Source: Bradyrhizobium japonicum USDA 6 (GTDB lineage Bacteria > Pseudomonadota > Alphaproteobacteria > Rhizobiales > Xanthobacteraceae). Taken from it: a stretch of DNA of 64,000 nt. Position numbers and translations under genes: made by a program. Under the pieces are notes generated by a model. That model saw nothing but the letters and a program-made list of their open reading frames with translations, did no database searches and was not told the origin of the DNA. The stretch is from positions 3,574,001 through 3,638,000 of the forward strand of contig NC_017249.1 in NCBI RefSeq assembly GCF_000284375.1. Reading direction: 5' to 3'. This document shows positions 27,055-34,737 of the stretch, piece after piece. Numbering within the stretch: the first letter of the stretch is position 1; each line of letters begins with the position of its first letter.

Positions 27055-27414
27055 ATGAATCTGGCGGGACAGCTACGACCGATTGTCGCCGCATTGGCGG
27101 TGTGGGCTGCGACCGTCTACGCCGCGCGTGCCGAGGAGGCCAATGATTATCCGACGTCGGCGCGTGCCGAATACGTCTATGGCTGCATGAAGGCCAATGG
27201 TGAGAGCCGGCAGTCGATCGAGCAATGTTCCTGCTCGATCGACGTGGTGGCCTCGATCGTGTCCTATGACCGTTACGTCACCGCCGAGACGGCGCTCAGC
27301 ATGTCCCAGGTGCGCGGCAATCTCGGCGTCCAGTTTCGTACGTCCGAGCAGGCGAATTCGGCGGTGAATGATCTCAGGCGTGCGCAGGCGGAAGCCGAGG
27401 TGAGGTGTTTCTGA
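27055..27414 (+). CDS. Small periplasmic four-cysteine protein
   Basis: A 119-residue protein with a Sec signal (about 1-26). The mature domain has cysteines at 44, 58, 60 and 118 (YVYGCMKANGESRQSIEQCS, CSIDVV, VRCF). A GGGAGG ribosome site 7 bases upstream fixes the start. I recall similar small proteins in quinoprotein gene clusters of methylotrophs, but no function is known to me. It is divergent from the ABC importer operon and sits between two PQQ-associated gene groups. Confidence 0.72.
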   Translation: MNLAGQLRPIVAALAVWAATVYAARAEEANDYPTSARAEYVYGCMKANGESRQSIEQCSCSIDVVASIVSYDRYVTAETALSMSQVRGNLGVQFRTSEQANSAVNDLRRAQAEAEVRCF

Positions 27415-27440
27415 CAGCTAGCTTCACGCCAACCGTAGTC

Positions 27441-27535
27441 GTCATGCCCGGGCTTGTCCCGAGCATCCACGTTCTTAGGATCGGCGCGAGGGAAGCGACG
27501 CCGTCCTTCGGACGGCTATGCCCGGCCATGACAGT
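27441..27535. repeat. Interspersed palindromic repeat, copy 1
   Basis: GTCATGCCCGGGCTTGTCCC at the left and TGCCCGGCCATGACAG at the right form the ends of an imperfect inverted repeat about 95 bases long. A second copy lies at 30942-31025. Confidence 0.75.
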
Positions 27536-27543
27536 CGAGAGAC

Positions 27544-28365
27544 TTAAGTCCCCGGCTTCTCCACATCCCATTCATTGCGGAACACGTGCCCATCCGTGTC
27601 CTTAGCTTCCGCGCGGAAGCGCTTGGCACCGTTGGACACATACGTGAAGCGCAGATTGGGATCTTCCGAGATCGAGATGCCACCCTCCATCGACAGCACG
27701 GGGCTGTCGTCCTGCGTCAGCTTCAGCTGGTTGACGAAAAAGGCGGGAATGTAGAGCTGCGTGACCTGGTCCATTTGCAGCCCCGAATTGTTGGGATGGC
27801 CGATCATGATCTGCGCCTCGCGGACGCGGCTCGCCGGTGCCTCCTCGCGCGCGAATTGCCGGTAGCGCATCTGGCCGAGCCGGTTCCTGGCTTCCTCGAT
27901 GTTCTTTCCTGCCGGCGCCGAGCAGCCGCCTGAGGCCTTCACATAGGTCTTGGCGACGTAGAGCTGGCCGTCGCTGAGCTCGGCGACCGCGTGGACGTCG
28001 GTGTAGTTGTTGACGCGCACGCGCGTGGAGATCTCGGTGACGTTGGCATCTGCGCCGAGCTCGAACTTCGCCGCCATCGGCGCCGGGTTGCGGTCGATGA
28101 CGAGGGTGATCGAACGGATGCGGCGGCTATCCGCGGGCGACAGTTTGCTGCGCAGGGTCACCGGCACGATCGCCGCATCCTCGGCGCGATAGGGCATCTC
28201 GATGCCGATGACGTCGTTGCCGTCGTTGATCGGACGGTTGCTGAAGATGTCCTGCACTAGGCCCGGCCAGGGATCGTAAGCCTCTTCGGCGCTCGCCGGC
28301 ACAGCGAAGGCGATGCCGAGCAATGCGGCGATCAGGGGCAGGCGGCGGCGTGTGCATCCCGTCAT
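27544..28365 (-). CDS. Quinoprotein dehydrogenase-associated SoxYZ-like carrier protein
   Basis: A 273-residue periplasmic protein with a signal peptide (about 1-26). An N-terminal SoxY-like domain ends in KASGGCSAPAGKN with Cys148, the position where SoxY carries sulfur intermediates. A SoxZ-like beta domain follows (about 170-270, REAQIMIGHPNNSGLQMD). Fusions of this kind occur next to PQQ dehydrogenases and a SoxH-like metallohydrolase; no thiosulfate-oxidation genes are present here. It follows the metallohydrolase gene by 75 bases in the same direction. The carried group is unknown. Confidence 0.87.
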   Translation of the reverse strand: MTGCTRRRLPLIAALLGIAFAVPASAEEAYDPWPGLVQDIFSNRPINDGNDVIGIEMPYRAEDAAIVPVTLRSKLSPADSRRIRSITLVIDRNPAPMAAKFELGADANVTEISTRVRVNNYTDVHAVAELSDGQLYVAKTYVKASGGCSAPAGKNIEEARNRLGQMRYRQFAREEAPASRVREAQIMIGHPNNSGLQMDQVTQLYIPAFFVNQLKLTQDDSPVLSMEGGISISEDPNLRFTYVSNGAKRFRAEAKDTDGHVFRNEWDVEKPGT

Positions 28366-28440
28366 TGTCGAGGTCCCGTGCGGACGAAGCAGTTTTCTCT
28401 GGGGCGGCGTAGCCGATCCGCGTCCAGCGTAGCGCGTCCA

Positions 28441-29367
28441 CTACTCCCATTCAATTTCCGAAAATGCTGCGGTTGCGTTGCGAGCATTGTAGTCGTCGAA
28501 CAATTGCCAATGCGGCCGTTCCGATGCGGCCGCCTTGTCGGCGGCAGTCCGGATCGGCTCGCCCTTCTTGTTCGACGCCCGGACGTCCGCCAGCAGCGTC
28601 GTGAGATAGCGCCGCTCCTCGCCGAGCGCGGCAGGCCAGTCGCTCACAGGCCCGTGACCGGGCACGACGCGCTGCGCCGGAATCTTGTCGAGTTCCCCGA
28701 GCGTGCCGAGCCAGCCGCGGATGCTGCCGTCCATCACCGGGATATGGCGGAGGAAGACGAGATCGCCGGCGAACAGCGTCTTGCTGGTCTCGTCGAACAC
28801 GGTCAGATCGCTGTCGCTGTGCCCGGCCGGCCAGGCCCGCAAGGTGAGGCGGCGCGACCCGAGATCGAGCGTCAGGGTATCAACGACGAGCAGGGTGGGC
28901 GGCACGATCTTCACGGGGTCGATCAATTCGCTACCCATGAGGCGTCTAAAATTGTCGAGATAATACGGCCCGCGCGTCGCCAGCGCCTGCGGCAGCTTGC
29001 TGTGGCCGACGAAGCGGGTTCCCTCTGCGGCAAAGGCCGCATTGCCGAAGACATGGTCGGGATGGCCGTGGGTGTTGATGACGTAGCGGATCGGCTTGGA
29101 TGTGCGAGCCCGCACCGCCTCCAGCAGCGCCTGACCCTCGCGGAGGCTGCCGCCGGTGTCGATCACGGCCACCGCGTCCTCGCCGACGATGAAGCCGACA
29201 TTGGCGATGTCGCCTTCGTTCTCGCGGGTCATCAGCGCAATGGCCCCGGAGTGTACGAAGATTCCCGGCGCGACTTCGCTCACAGGCAATTCGGCCGCTT
29301 CAGTGCGTGCTAGCGTCGCGATCCCCAGCAGGGACAAGGCTGCGATCACGAGAGCGATGCGAGACAC
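28441..29367 (-). CDS. Quinoprotein relay system zinc metallohydrolase (SoxH-related, beta-lactamase fold)
   Basis: A 308-residue exported protein of the metallo-beta-lactamase superfamily. Visible metal ligands are NTHGHPDH (His100, His102, Asp104, His105), AGHSDSD, FAGDLVF and VPGHGPV, so the binuclear site is intact. The signal peptide covers about 1-25. SoxH-like hydrolases paired with a SoxYZ-like carrier are a recurrent but uncharacterised part of PQQ dehydrogenase loci. A hydrolytic step on a carrier-bound intermediate is one possibility. It is divergent from the second XoxJ-like gene, 129 bases away. Confidence 0.87.
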   Translation of the reverse strand: MSRIALVIAALSLLGIATLARTEAAELPVSEVAPGIFVHSGAIALMTRENEGDIANVGFIVGEDAVAVIDTGGSLREGQALLEAVRARTSKPIRYVINTHGHPDHVFGNAAFAAEGTRFVGHSKLPQALATRGPYYLDNFRRLMGSELIDPVKIVPPTLLVVDTLTLDLGSRRLTLRAWPAGHSDSDLTVFDETSKTLFAGDLVFLRHIPVMDGSIRGWLGTLGELDKIPAQRVVPGHGPVSDWPAALGEERRYLTTLLADVRASNKKGEPIRTAADKAAASERPHWQLFDDYNARNATAAFSEIEWE

Positions 29368-29496
29368 TTTTCCGCCTCAGTTCAAAGGGTTGCGCGCTTT
29401 GCACTGCAACAAAGCAAAGCCAGCATAAAGTTTGGCAAAACATGGCGCGTCATGCGTTGCATGGCTAGCATTCAAACAAACCGAGGAGGAAGCGCG

Positions 29497-30378
29497 ATGA
29501 CGGAGGCCGGACGACATCGTCGCTGGTTGTTTTCACTGTGGGTCCTGGTGGCATCCTGCGCGTTCGGCGACGTCGCCATTGCGCAGACCAGCGAGACCGG
29601 CGACCTCTCGTTCGAGCTGGTCGATCCAAAAGTGCTGCGCGTCTGTGCCGACCCGCGCAATCTGCCGTTCTCGAACGAGAAGGGCGAGGGGTTCGAGAAC
29701 AAGCTCGCCGAGTTGCTCGCGGACAAGCTCCAGAAGAAGCTCGACTACGTCTTCTTCCCGCAGGCCACCGGCTTCGTGCGCATGACGCTGGGCGCGCATC
29801 GCTGCGACGTCATCATGGGATTTCCGCAAGGTGACGACCTCGTGCAGGGCACCAATCCCTATTACCGCACGACCTATGCGCTGGTCGCCAAGACCGGCAG
29901 CGGGCTCGAAGACGTCGATACGCTCGAAGACGCGCGCCTGAAGGGCAAGCATATCGGCATCGTCGCCGGCACGCCGCCGGCGACCAACATGGCGTTGGCC
30001 GGCCTGATGGGCGATGCGAAGCCCTATCCGCTGATGATCGACACGCGCTTCGACAATTCGGCGCAGGCCATGATCGACGACCTCGCCGCCGGCAAGATCG
30101 ATGCCGGCGTGCTGTGGGGCCCGATGGCCGGGTTCTATGCCAAGAAGGCCGGGTCGCTGCACGTCACGCCGCTGGTGAAGGAAACGACCGGGCCGAAGCT
30201 GGTCTATCGCATCGGCATGGGCGTGCGTCCCGCCGACCAGAACTGGAAGCGGCAGCTCAACAAGCTGATCCAGGAGAACCAGGGTGAGATCAACAAGATC
30301 CTGCTCGACTTCGGCGTACCGCTGCTCGACGAGAGCGACCGGCCGCTCGGTGCGGAGACGGCCAAGAAGACGCCATGA
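29497..30378 (+). CDS. Second quinoprotein-associated substrate-binding-like protein (MxaJ/XoxJ family)
   Basis: A 293-residue periplasmic protein with a signal peptide (about 1-32, ending AIAQTS). It has a solute-binding fold: LRVCADPRNLPFSNEKGEGF, ENKLAELLADKLQKKLDYVF and CDVIMGFPQGDDLVQGT are typical of the PQQ-associated binding-protein family. An AGGAGG sequence upstream supports the ATG at 29497. Its stop overlaps the next gene by 4 bases. It differs strongly from the XoxJ-like protein at 18068, so the two probably have distinct partners. Confidence 0.87.
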   Translation: MTEAGRHRRWLFSLWVLVASCAFGDVAIAQTSETGDLSFELVDPKVLRVCADPRNLPFSNEKGEGFENKLAELLADKLQKKLDYVFFPQATGFVRMTLGAHRCDVIMGFPQGDDLVQGTNPYYRTTYALVAKTGSGLEDVDTLEDARLKGKHIGIVAGTPPATNMALAGLMGDAKPYPLMIDTRFDNSAQAMIDDLAAGKIDAGVLWGPMAGFYAKKAGSLHVTPLVKETTGPKLVYRIGMGVRPADQNWKRQLNKLIQENQGEINKILLDFGVPLLDESDRPLGAETAKKTP

Positions 30379-30932
30379 GGCGGCGCGTTACCGCTGCGCT
30401 GCTCGCCGCCATTCTGGTGGCGCCGGCGTTGGCGGAGCAGCAGGAGCCGTTCGAGCCCGAGGGATATCGCGCCGATAATTACCGCGCGCCGGTGCCGGCG
30501 ACGCTCACCGGCGCGCGCGTGCTGACGACTGCGGAGGCCGAAGCGATTTGGCGTGCGAAGAGCGGCACATTCATCGACGTGCTGCCACGCGCGCCGAAGC
30601 CGAAGAACCTCCCCGAAGGCACCGTCTGGCGCGATATGCCGCGGAAAAACATTCCGGGCAGCATCTGGCTGCCGGACACCGGCTACGGCGTGCTGCCGCC
30701 CGCCATGGATGACTATTTCCAGCGCGGCCTCGCCCGCGCCGCGCGCGGCGACAAGGCTGCGCTGCTCGTGATCTATTGCCTGGCGGATTGCTGGATGTCC
30801 TGGAACGCTGCCAAGCGCGCCTTGGCCTACGGTTATGCCAACGTCGCCTGGTACCCCGACGGCACCGACGGCTGGGAGCGCGCAAACCTTCCGACCGAGG
30901 ACACGCAGCCGCAGCCGCGGCCAGAGCAGTAG
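30375..30932 (+). CDS. PQQ-dependent catabolism-associated rhodanese-like protein with a Cys-Trp motif
   Basis: A 185-residue exported protein (signal 1-20). It is related to rhodanese domains, with AKSGTFIDVLPRAPKP in the N-terminal half and an active-site-like YCLADCWMSWNAAKRA containing Cys135, Cys139 and Trp140. This matches a small family found only beside PQQ dehydrogenases and named for its Cys...Cys-Trp motif. A thiol or disulfide function is likely, perhaps on the adjacent cysteines of the quinoproteins. It is translationally coupled (ATGA) to the preceding XoxJ-like gene. Confidence 0.86.
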   Translation: MRRRVTAALLAAILVAPALAEQQEPFEPEGYRADNYRAPVPATLTGARVLTTAEAEAIWRAKSGTFIDVLPRAPKPKNLPEGTVWRDMPRKNIPGSIWLPDTGYGVLPPAMDDYFQRGLARAARGDKAALLVIYCLADCWMSWNAAKRALAYGYANVAWYPDGTDGWERANLPTEDTQPQPRPEQ

Positions 30933-30941
30933 CCACAGCCC

Positions 30942-31025
30942 GTCATGCCCGGGCTTGTCCCGGGCATCCACGTACTTCAATCCGTGTGGTTGGGCGTGGA
31001 TGGCCGGGACAGGCCCGGCCATGAC
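30942..31025. repeat. Interspersed palindromic repeat, copy 2
   Basis: CGTCATGCCCGGGCTTGTCC at the left end and GGACAGGCCCGGCCATGACG at the right end form an imperfect inverted repeat of about 84 bases. The left half is nearly identical to the copy at 27441. Confidence 0.8.
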
Positions 31026-31060
31026 GCCGTGCCGCGCGCGGGGGAGGTGAAGATGCAGGG

Positions 31061-31360
31061 TTACTGCTTCTGCAACTTGGTCAGCGTGCCCGTACCGTTG
31101 TTGTCGGTCGCCGAGTACGTCACCCTGTCGCCGGCATGGACGGCATCCAGCATCGCGGCGTCCTTGGCCTTGTACTCCTGAACCGCGCCGGCGCCGCCTG
31201 CGCTGCCGCCGACCGTGCCTTTCTGTGCCTGCTGGATCGAGATCGTGCTGTTGAGCCGGTCGATTCTGGTGACCATTCCGGTCATGTCGTCAGCAAGAGC
31301 GCTGGTTGCGAGCATGCCGAGGGCCGCAGCACCCGCAAAGATGAATTTTCTTGTTCCCAT
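31061..31360 (-). CDS. Small periplasmic beta-barrel protein (DUF1344/CusF-like)
   Basis: A 99-residue protein with a Sec signal (1-23). The short OB-like domain reads MTGMVTRIDRLNSTISIQQA and AVHAGDRVTYSATDNNGTGT, separated by a Gly-rich insert (GGSAGGAG). The layout resembles CusF/DUF1344 proteins, some of which bind copper, but the Met/His/Trp ligands of CusF are not clearly present. Function is unassigned. It is the nearest leftward gene downstream of the ABC operon, separated by 137 bases. Confidence 0.65.
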   Translation of the reverse strand: MGTRKFIFAGAAALGMLATSALADDMTGMVTRIDRLNSTISIQQAQKGTVGGSAGGAGAVQEYKAKDAAMLDAVHAGDRVTYSATDNNGTGTLTKLQKQ

Positions 31361-31497
31361 CGAGGCCTCCCGACGTCTTGAAGTTCATTTCGACAAGCCA
31401 TCTTGAATGGATTTGGTTCCGGCAGATAGCGCGGCAAAAGGTTAACGTTCCCGAGGCGATCGCGGGAACTTTTGGTGAGCTGTCAGCGAGGCTGACG

Positions 31498-32115
31498 CTA
31501 TTCCATTTCCTGCTGGATCACGCGTCCGAGAGCGAACAGGCGCTGGTCGATCGTGGTCGGAACTTCGCAAACGAACCGCACCACCTTGTGGCGGTCCTCG
31601 AAGATGCGGGTCTTCCAGATCAGGTCGTTGCTGAGCGCCTCGACCTTGGCCTCGTCGCGCGGCGTTGCGCCCTGGAGCGCCTGCAGCGCCAGGGTCTCTT
31701 CGCGAATCTTGTCGGCGGCCTCACGCTGCTTGCGGCTGACGCGTTCGAGCCCGCTCATGACCTGGGAGCGCTGCGCATTGAGCGTGTCGAACAGACCGGC
31801 GAACAGGAGTTTTGCGTTCGCGGTCTTGTCAGCGGCGGAGCCCGCCAGGAATTCCTTGACCGACTTCTCCGCCTCGTCGAGCGGCGTCTTGCGCGCCGAC
31901 AGCTTTGAGACCAGCGCGCTGATCTTGGCGTCGTCCTTCCACTTGGTCTCGGCGTCGTCGAGCGCCGGGCCGGCCCACACGGCGGCGAGAGAAATCACCG
32001 GCACTTTTGCCTGCGTGCAGGGCCAGTCGGGATAGCGCGGATCGGCCGCGCGCGCGGCCGTGCCCGCAACAGCGAGCGCCACAGCGGCTACGATCACGAT
32101 CCCCGATCTCATCAT
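31498..32115 (-). CDS. Exported protein of the PQQ-associated ABC operon, unknown function
   Basis: A 205-residue periplasmic protein with a signal peptide (about 1-23). The mature part is mostly alpha-helical with likely coiled coils (SRKQREAADKIREETLALQA). Two cysteines (DWPCTQ and VRFVCEV) stand near its ends. I know no named domain. The ATG overlaps the permease stop (ATGA), making it the fifth and last gene of the coupled operon. By position it corresponds to one of the small exported proteins in lut-type clusters. Confidence 0.8.
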   Translation of the reverse strand: MMRSGIVIVAAVALAVAGTAARAADPRYPDWPCTQAKVPVISLAAVWAGPALDDAETKWKDDAKISALVSKLSARKTPLDEAEKSVKEFLAGSAADKTANAKLLFAGLFDTLNAQRSQVMSGLERVSRKQREAADKIREETLALQALQGATPRDEAKVEALSNDLIWKTRIFEDRHKVVRFVCEVPTTIDQRLFALGRVIQQEME

Positions 32116-32957
32116 TCGCCTCCCGCTGGGCCCCGTCGCGCCAGCCCGCGCGAGGGATCATAGGCCAGAATCGCGCCGATCATGAAGACGATTGTGCAGG
32201 CCGCGACCACCGCCAGCGAGATCCAGTTGATTTGCCCGTAGAACGCAAAGCGGATCAGCTCGACCGCATGGGTGAACGGGTTGGCCACGCAGAGATAGTA
32301 GAGATAGGGGCTGCCCTCCTGCACCCGCCAGAGCGGGTACAGCGCCGAGGAGGCGAAGAACATCGGGAAGATCACGAAGTTCATCACGCCGGCGAAGCTT
32401 TCAAGCTGCTTGATGCCCGAGGAGATCAGCATGCCGAGCGAGCCCAGCATCAGCCCCGACAGGATCAGCGCCGGCAGCACGGTGAGATAGCCGATCGCGG
32501 GAGGGGTGATGTCCCAGAACCAGGCGATCAGCAGGAACGCATAGACCTGGAGCAGCGACACCGCGGTGCCCGCCAGCAGCTTGCAGAACAAGAGGAACCC
32601 GCGCGGCAGCGGGCTCACCAGCAGCGTCCGCATATTGCCCATCTCGCGGTCATAGACCATCGAGAGCGAGGACTGCATGCCGTTGAAGAGCTGGATCATC
32701 GCCATCAGCCCGGGCGCGATATAGACCTCGTAGAGGATGTAGGTCTCGTAAGGCGGGATGATCGAGATGCCGAGCACCTGGCGGAAGCCGGCGGCGAAGA
32801 TGAACAGCCATACCAGCGGGCGCACCAGCGCCGAGATGAAGCGCTCGCGCTGATGCAGGAAGCGCAGGCCCTCGCGCCAGACGATGCCGGTGAGGCAGGT
32901 CATGTATTCCGCGGCCGAGAAACCGCGCGGTGTATCCCGCGTCGTGATGCTGCTCAT
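32112..32957 (-). CDS. ABC-2 type permease, PQQ-dependent alcohol dehydrogenase system (LutF/PedC-like)
   Basis: A 281-residue inner-membrane protein with six predicted helices. The ABC-2 signature region GNMRTLLVSPLPRGFLLFCK lies before the third helix. ABC-2 permeases normally export, yet this one is encoded with a periplasmic binding protein, as in PedABC of Pseudomonas and LutAEF of Methylorubrum, where lanthanide handling was shown. The gene overlaps both neighbours by 4 bases. Confidence 0.9.
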   Translation of the reverse strand: MSSITTRDTPRGFSAAEYMTCLTGIVWREGLRFLHQRERFISALVRPLVWLFIFAAGFRQVLGISIIPPYETYILYEVYIAPGLMAMIQLFNGMQSSLSMVYDREMGNMRTLLVSPLPRGFLLFCKLLAGTAVSLLQVYAFLLIAWFWDITPPAIGYLTVLPALILSGLMLGSLGMLISSGIKQLESFAGVMNFVIFPMFFASSALYPLWRVQEGSPYLYYLCVANPFTHAVELIRFAFYGQINWISLAVVAACTIVFMIGAILAYDPSRGLARRGPAGGE

Positions 32958-33760
32958 GCGCCGCCTCCCGGCATCGTCCGCGCACCGGTCAGGCGCATGA
33001 AGGCGGTGTTGACGTCCTGCGCGCCGGCATCCGTGATGACGCGGCTCATCGGCCCCTCCGCCAGCACCTTGCCCTGGTGCAGCACCACGAGGTCGTCAGC
33101 GGGCATGATCTCGTCGAACAGATGCGTGGCCCAGAGCACGCCGATGCCTTGTTCGGTGACGAGCTGGCGGACATGGCTGATGATGTCGGCGCGCGCCTTG
33201 ACGTCGAGGCCGACGGTCGGCTCGTCCAGCAACAGCAGCCGAGGCCGGTGCAGCAGGGCGCGGGCGATCTCCAGCCGCCGCATCTGGCCGCCCGAGAGAT
33301 CGCGCACCTTGCTGCCGGCACGCTCTTCGAGCCCGATGCGGCCGAGCAGCTCGCCGCTGCGCGCGGCCGCCTCGCGCCGGCTGATGCCGTGGAGGGCGGC
33401 GTGATAGAGCAGGTTCTGTGTCAGCGACAGGTCGAGATCGAGCGTGCGCGGCTGGAACACGACGCCGAGCAGCCGCAGCGCCTCGCCGGGGCTCTTGCTG
33501 ATGTCGTGGCCGAAGATGCCGACGCGGCCGCTCTGGATGCCGAACAGGCGCGTGATCAGCGAGAACAGCGTGCTCTTGCCCGCGCCGTTGAGCCCGAGCA
33601 GCGCAGTGAAGCTCGCGGGCTGCACATTGAAGGAGACGTCCATCAACGCCCGGCGCGGCCCATAGGAATGGCTGACGCCGTCGATCGACAGCGCCGGCAC
33701 CGCGGCCGCTTCCGGCCTCGGCATCTCCTGTGGTTCGGCGATGGGAGCAGGGCTGGTCAT
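32954..33760 (-). CDS. ABC transporter ATPase, PQQ-dependent alcohol dehydrogenase system (LutE/PedB-like)
   Basis: A 268-residue ATPase with Walker A GLNGAGKST, Q-loop VFQPRTLDLDLS, signature LSGGQMRRLEIARAL and Walker B LLLLDEPTVGLD, all intact. The family is the ATPase of PQQ-associated ABC-2 systems. It begins at the ATG at 33760 inside a 4-base overlap with the beta-propeller gene; the frame upstream belongs to that gene. A Pro/Ala-rich N-terminal tail (about 1-28) precedes the domain. Confidence 0.92.
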   Translation of the reverse strand: MTSPAPIAEPQEMPRPEAAAVPALSIDGVSHSYGPRRALMDVSFNVQPASFTALLGLNGAGKSTLFSLITRLFGIQSGRVGIFGHDISKSPGEALRLLGVVFQPRTLDLDLSLTQNLLYHAALHGISRREAAARSGELLGRIGLEERAGSKVRDLSGGQMRRLEIARALLHRPRLLLLDEPTVGLDVKARADIISHVRQLVTEQGIGVLWATHLFDEIMPADDLVVLHQGKVLAEGPMSRVITDAGAQDVNTAFMRLTGARTMPGGGA

Positions 33761-34737
33761 GGCGCGATCGCAATGCCCCAGGGCAGTTCGCCCACCTGAA
33801 TGGTCTTGATTACCTTTTGCGCGGCGACGTCGATCACCGAGACGTCGTTGGACACGCCGTTGGTGGTGAGCAGATATTTCTCGTCCGGCGTGAACGCCAT
33901 GTGCCAGACGCGCTGTCCCACCAGCAGGTATTTCGTCACCTTGCGCGAGGCGACGTCGACCACGGCGACGCGGTTGGCCGGACCGAGCGCGACGAAGGCG
34001 GTCTTGTCGTCCCTGGTCATGCCGATGCCGACCGGCTGGATCGCCTCCTTCCGCAACCCCGGAATCTCGAACGTGACCTTGCCGGTCACCTCGTGCTTTT
34101 TGGGATCGATGATCGAGACCGTGCCGCCGATCTCCGAGGACACCCACAGCTCCGAACTGTCATGCTTGAATTCGGCAAAGCGCGGCCGCGCGTCGACCAG
34201 CACGTTGGCGACGATCTGGCGCGACGAGGTGTCGATGAAATGCGCCATGTTGGTCGTCTCGGACGTGTTGATCAGCGTCTTGCCGTCGGGGCTGATGGTC
34301 ATGCCCTCGGGCTCGACGCCGACCTGGATGTCGCCGAGCCGCGCGCGCTTCTCCAGATCGATCACGGTCACCGTGTTGTCGTTCTCGTTGGCGACATAGA
34401 GGATTTTTCCGGCCGCATCCTGCGCGAACAATTCGGGGTCGGGCCCGGAGGGCAGGCTGTCCACCACGGCCTGGGTCTTGGCATCGATCACCTGGATGGT
34501 GTCGTCGTCGCCGACCGCGACCATCACGAACTTGCCGTCGCGCGTGAAATCGATGCCGCGCGGGCGCTGGCCGACCTTGATGGTCTTGGTCACGGTCCAG
34601 CTGTCGGTGTCGATCACCGAGACCGTGTTGCTCTTCTCGTTCGAGACATAGGCGATGAACGCATGCGCGGGCGCGGCCGCAAGCGCCAGTCCGGACAGCA
34701 ACCCCACACGCCACATGCGCAACATTCGCGTCCTCAT
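33757..34737 (-). CDS. PQQ-associated YVTN-type beta-propeller protein (LutD-like)
   Basis: A 326-residue periplasmic protein with a signal peptide (about 1-22). Seven YVTN-type repeats are visible (AYVSNEKSNTVSVIDTDSWT, LYVANENDNTVTVIDLEKRA, TFEIPGL, HMAFTPDEKYLLTTNGVSND). This matches the propeller family linked to PQQ-dependent catabolism. The ATG at 34737 overlaps the binding-protein stop. It may act with the binding protein as a periplasmic receptor. Confidence 0.9.
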   Translation of the reverse strand: MRTRMLRMWRVGLLSGLALAAAPAHAFIAYVSNEKSNTVSVIDTDSWTVTKTIKVGQRPRGIDFTRDGKFVMVAVGDDDTIQVIDAKTQAVVDSLPSGPDPELFAQDAAGKILYVANENDNTVTVIDLEKRARLGDIQVGVEPEGMTISPDGKTLINTSETTNMAHFIDTSSRQIVANVLVDARPRFAEFKHDSSELWVSSEIGGTVSIIDPKKHEVTGKVTFEIPGLRKEAIQPVGIGMTRDDKTAFVALGPANRVAVVDVASRKVTKYLLVGQRVWHMAFTPDEKYLLTTNGVSNDVSVIDVAAQKVIKTIQVGELPWGIAIAP

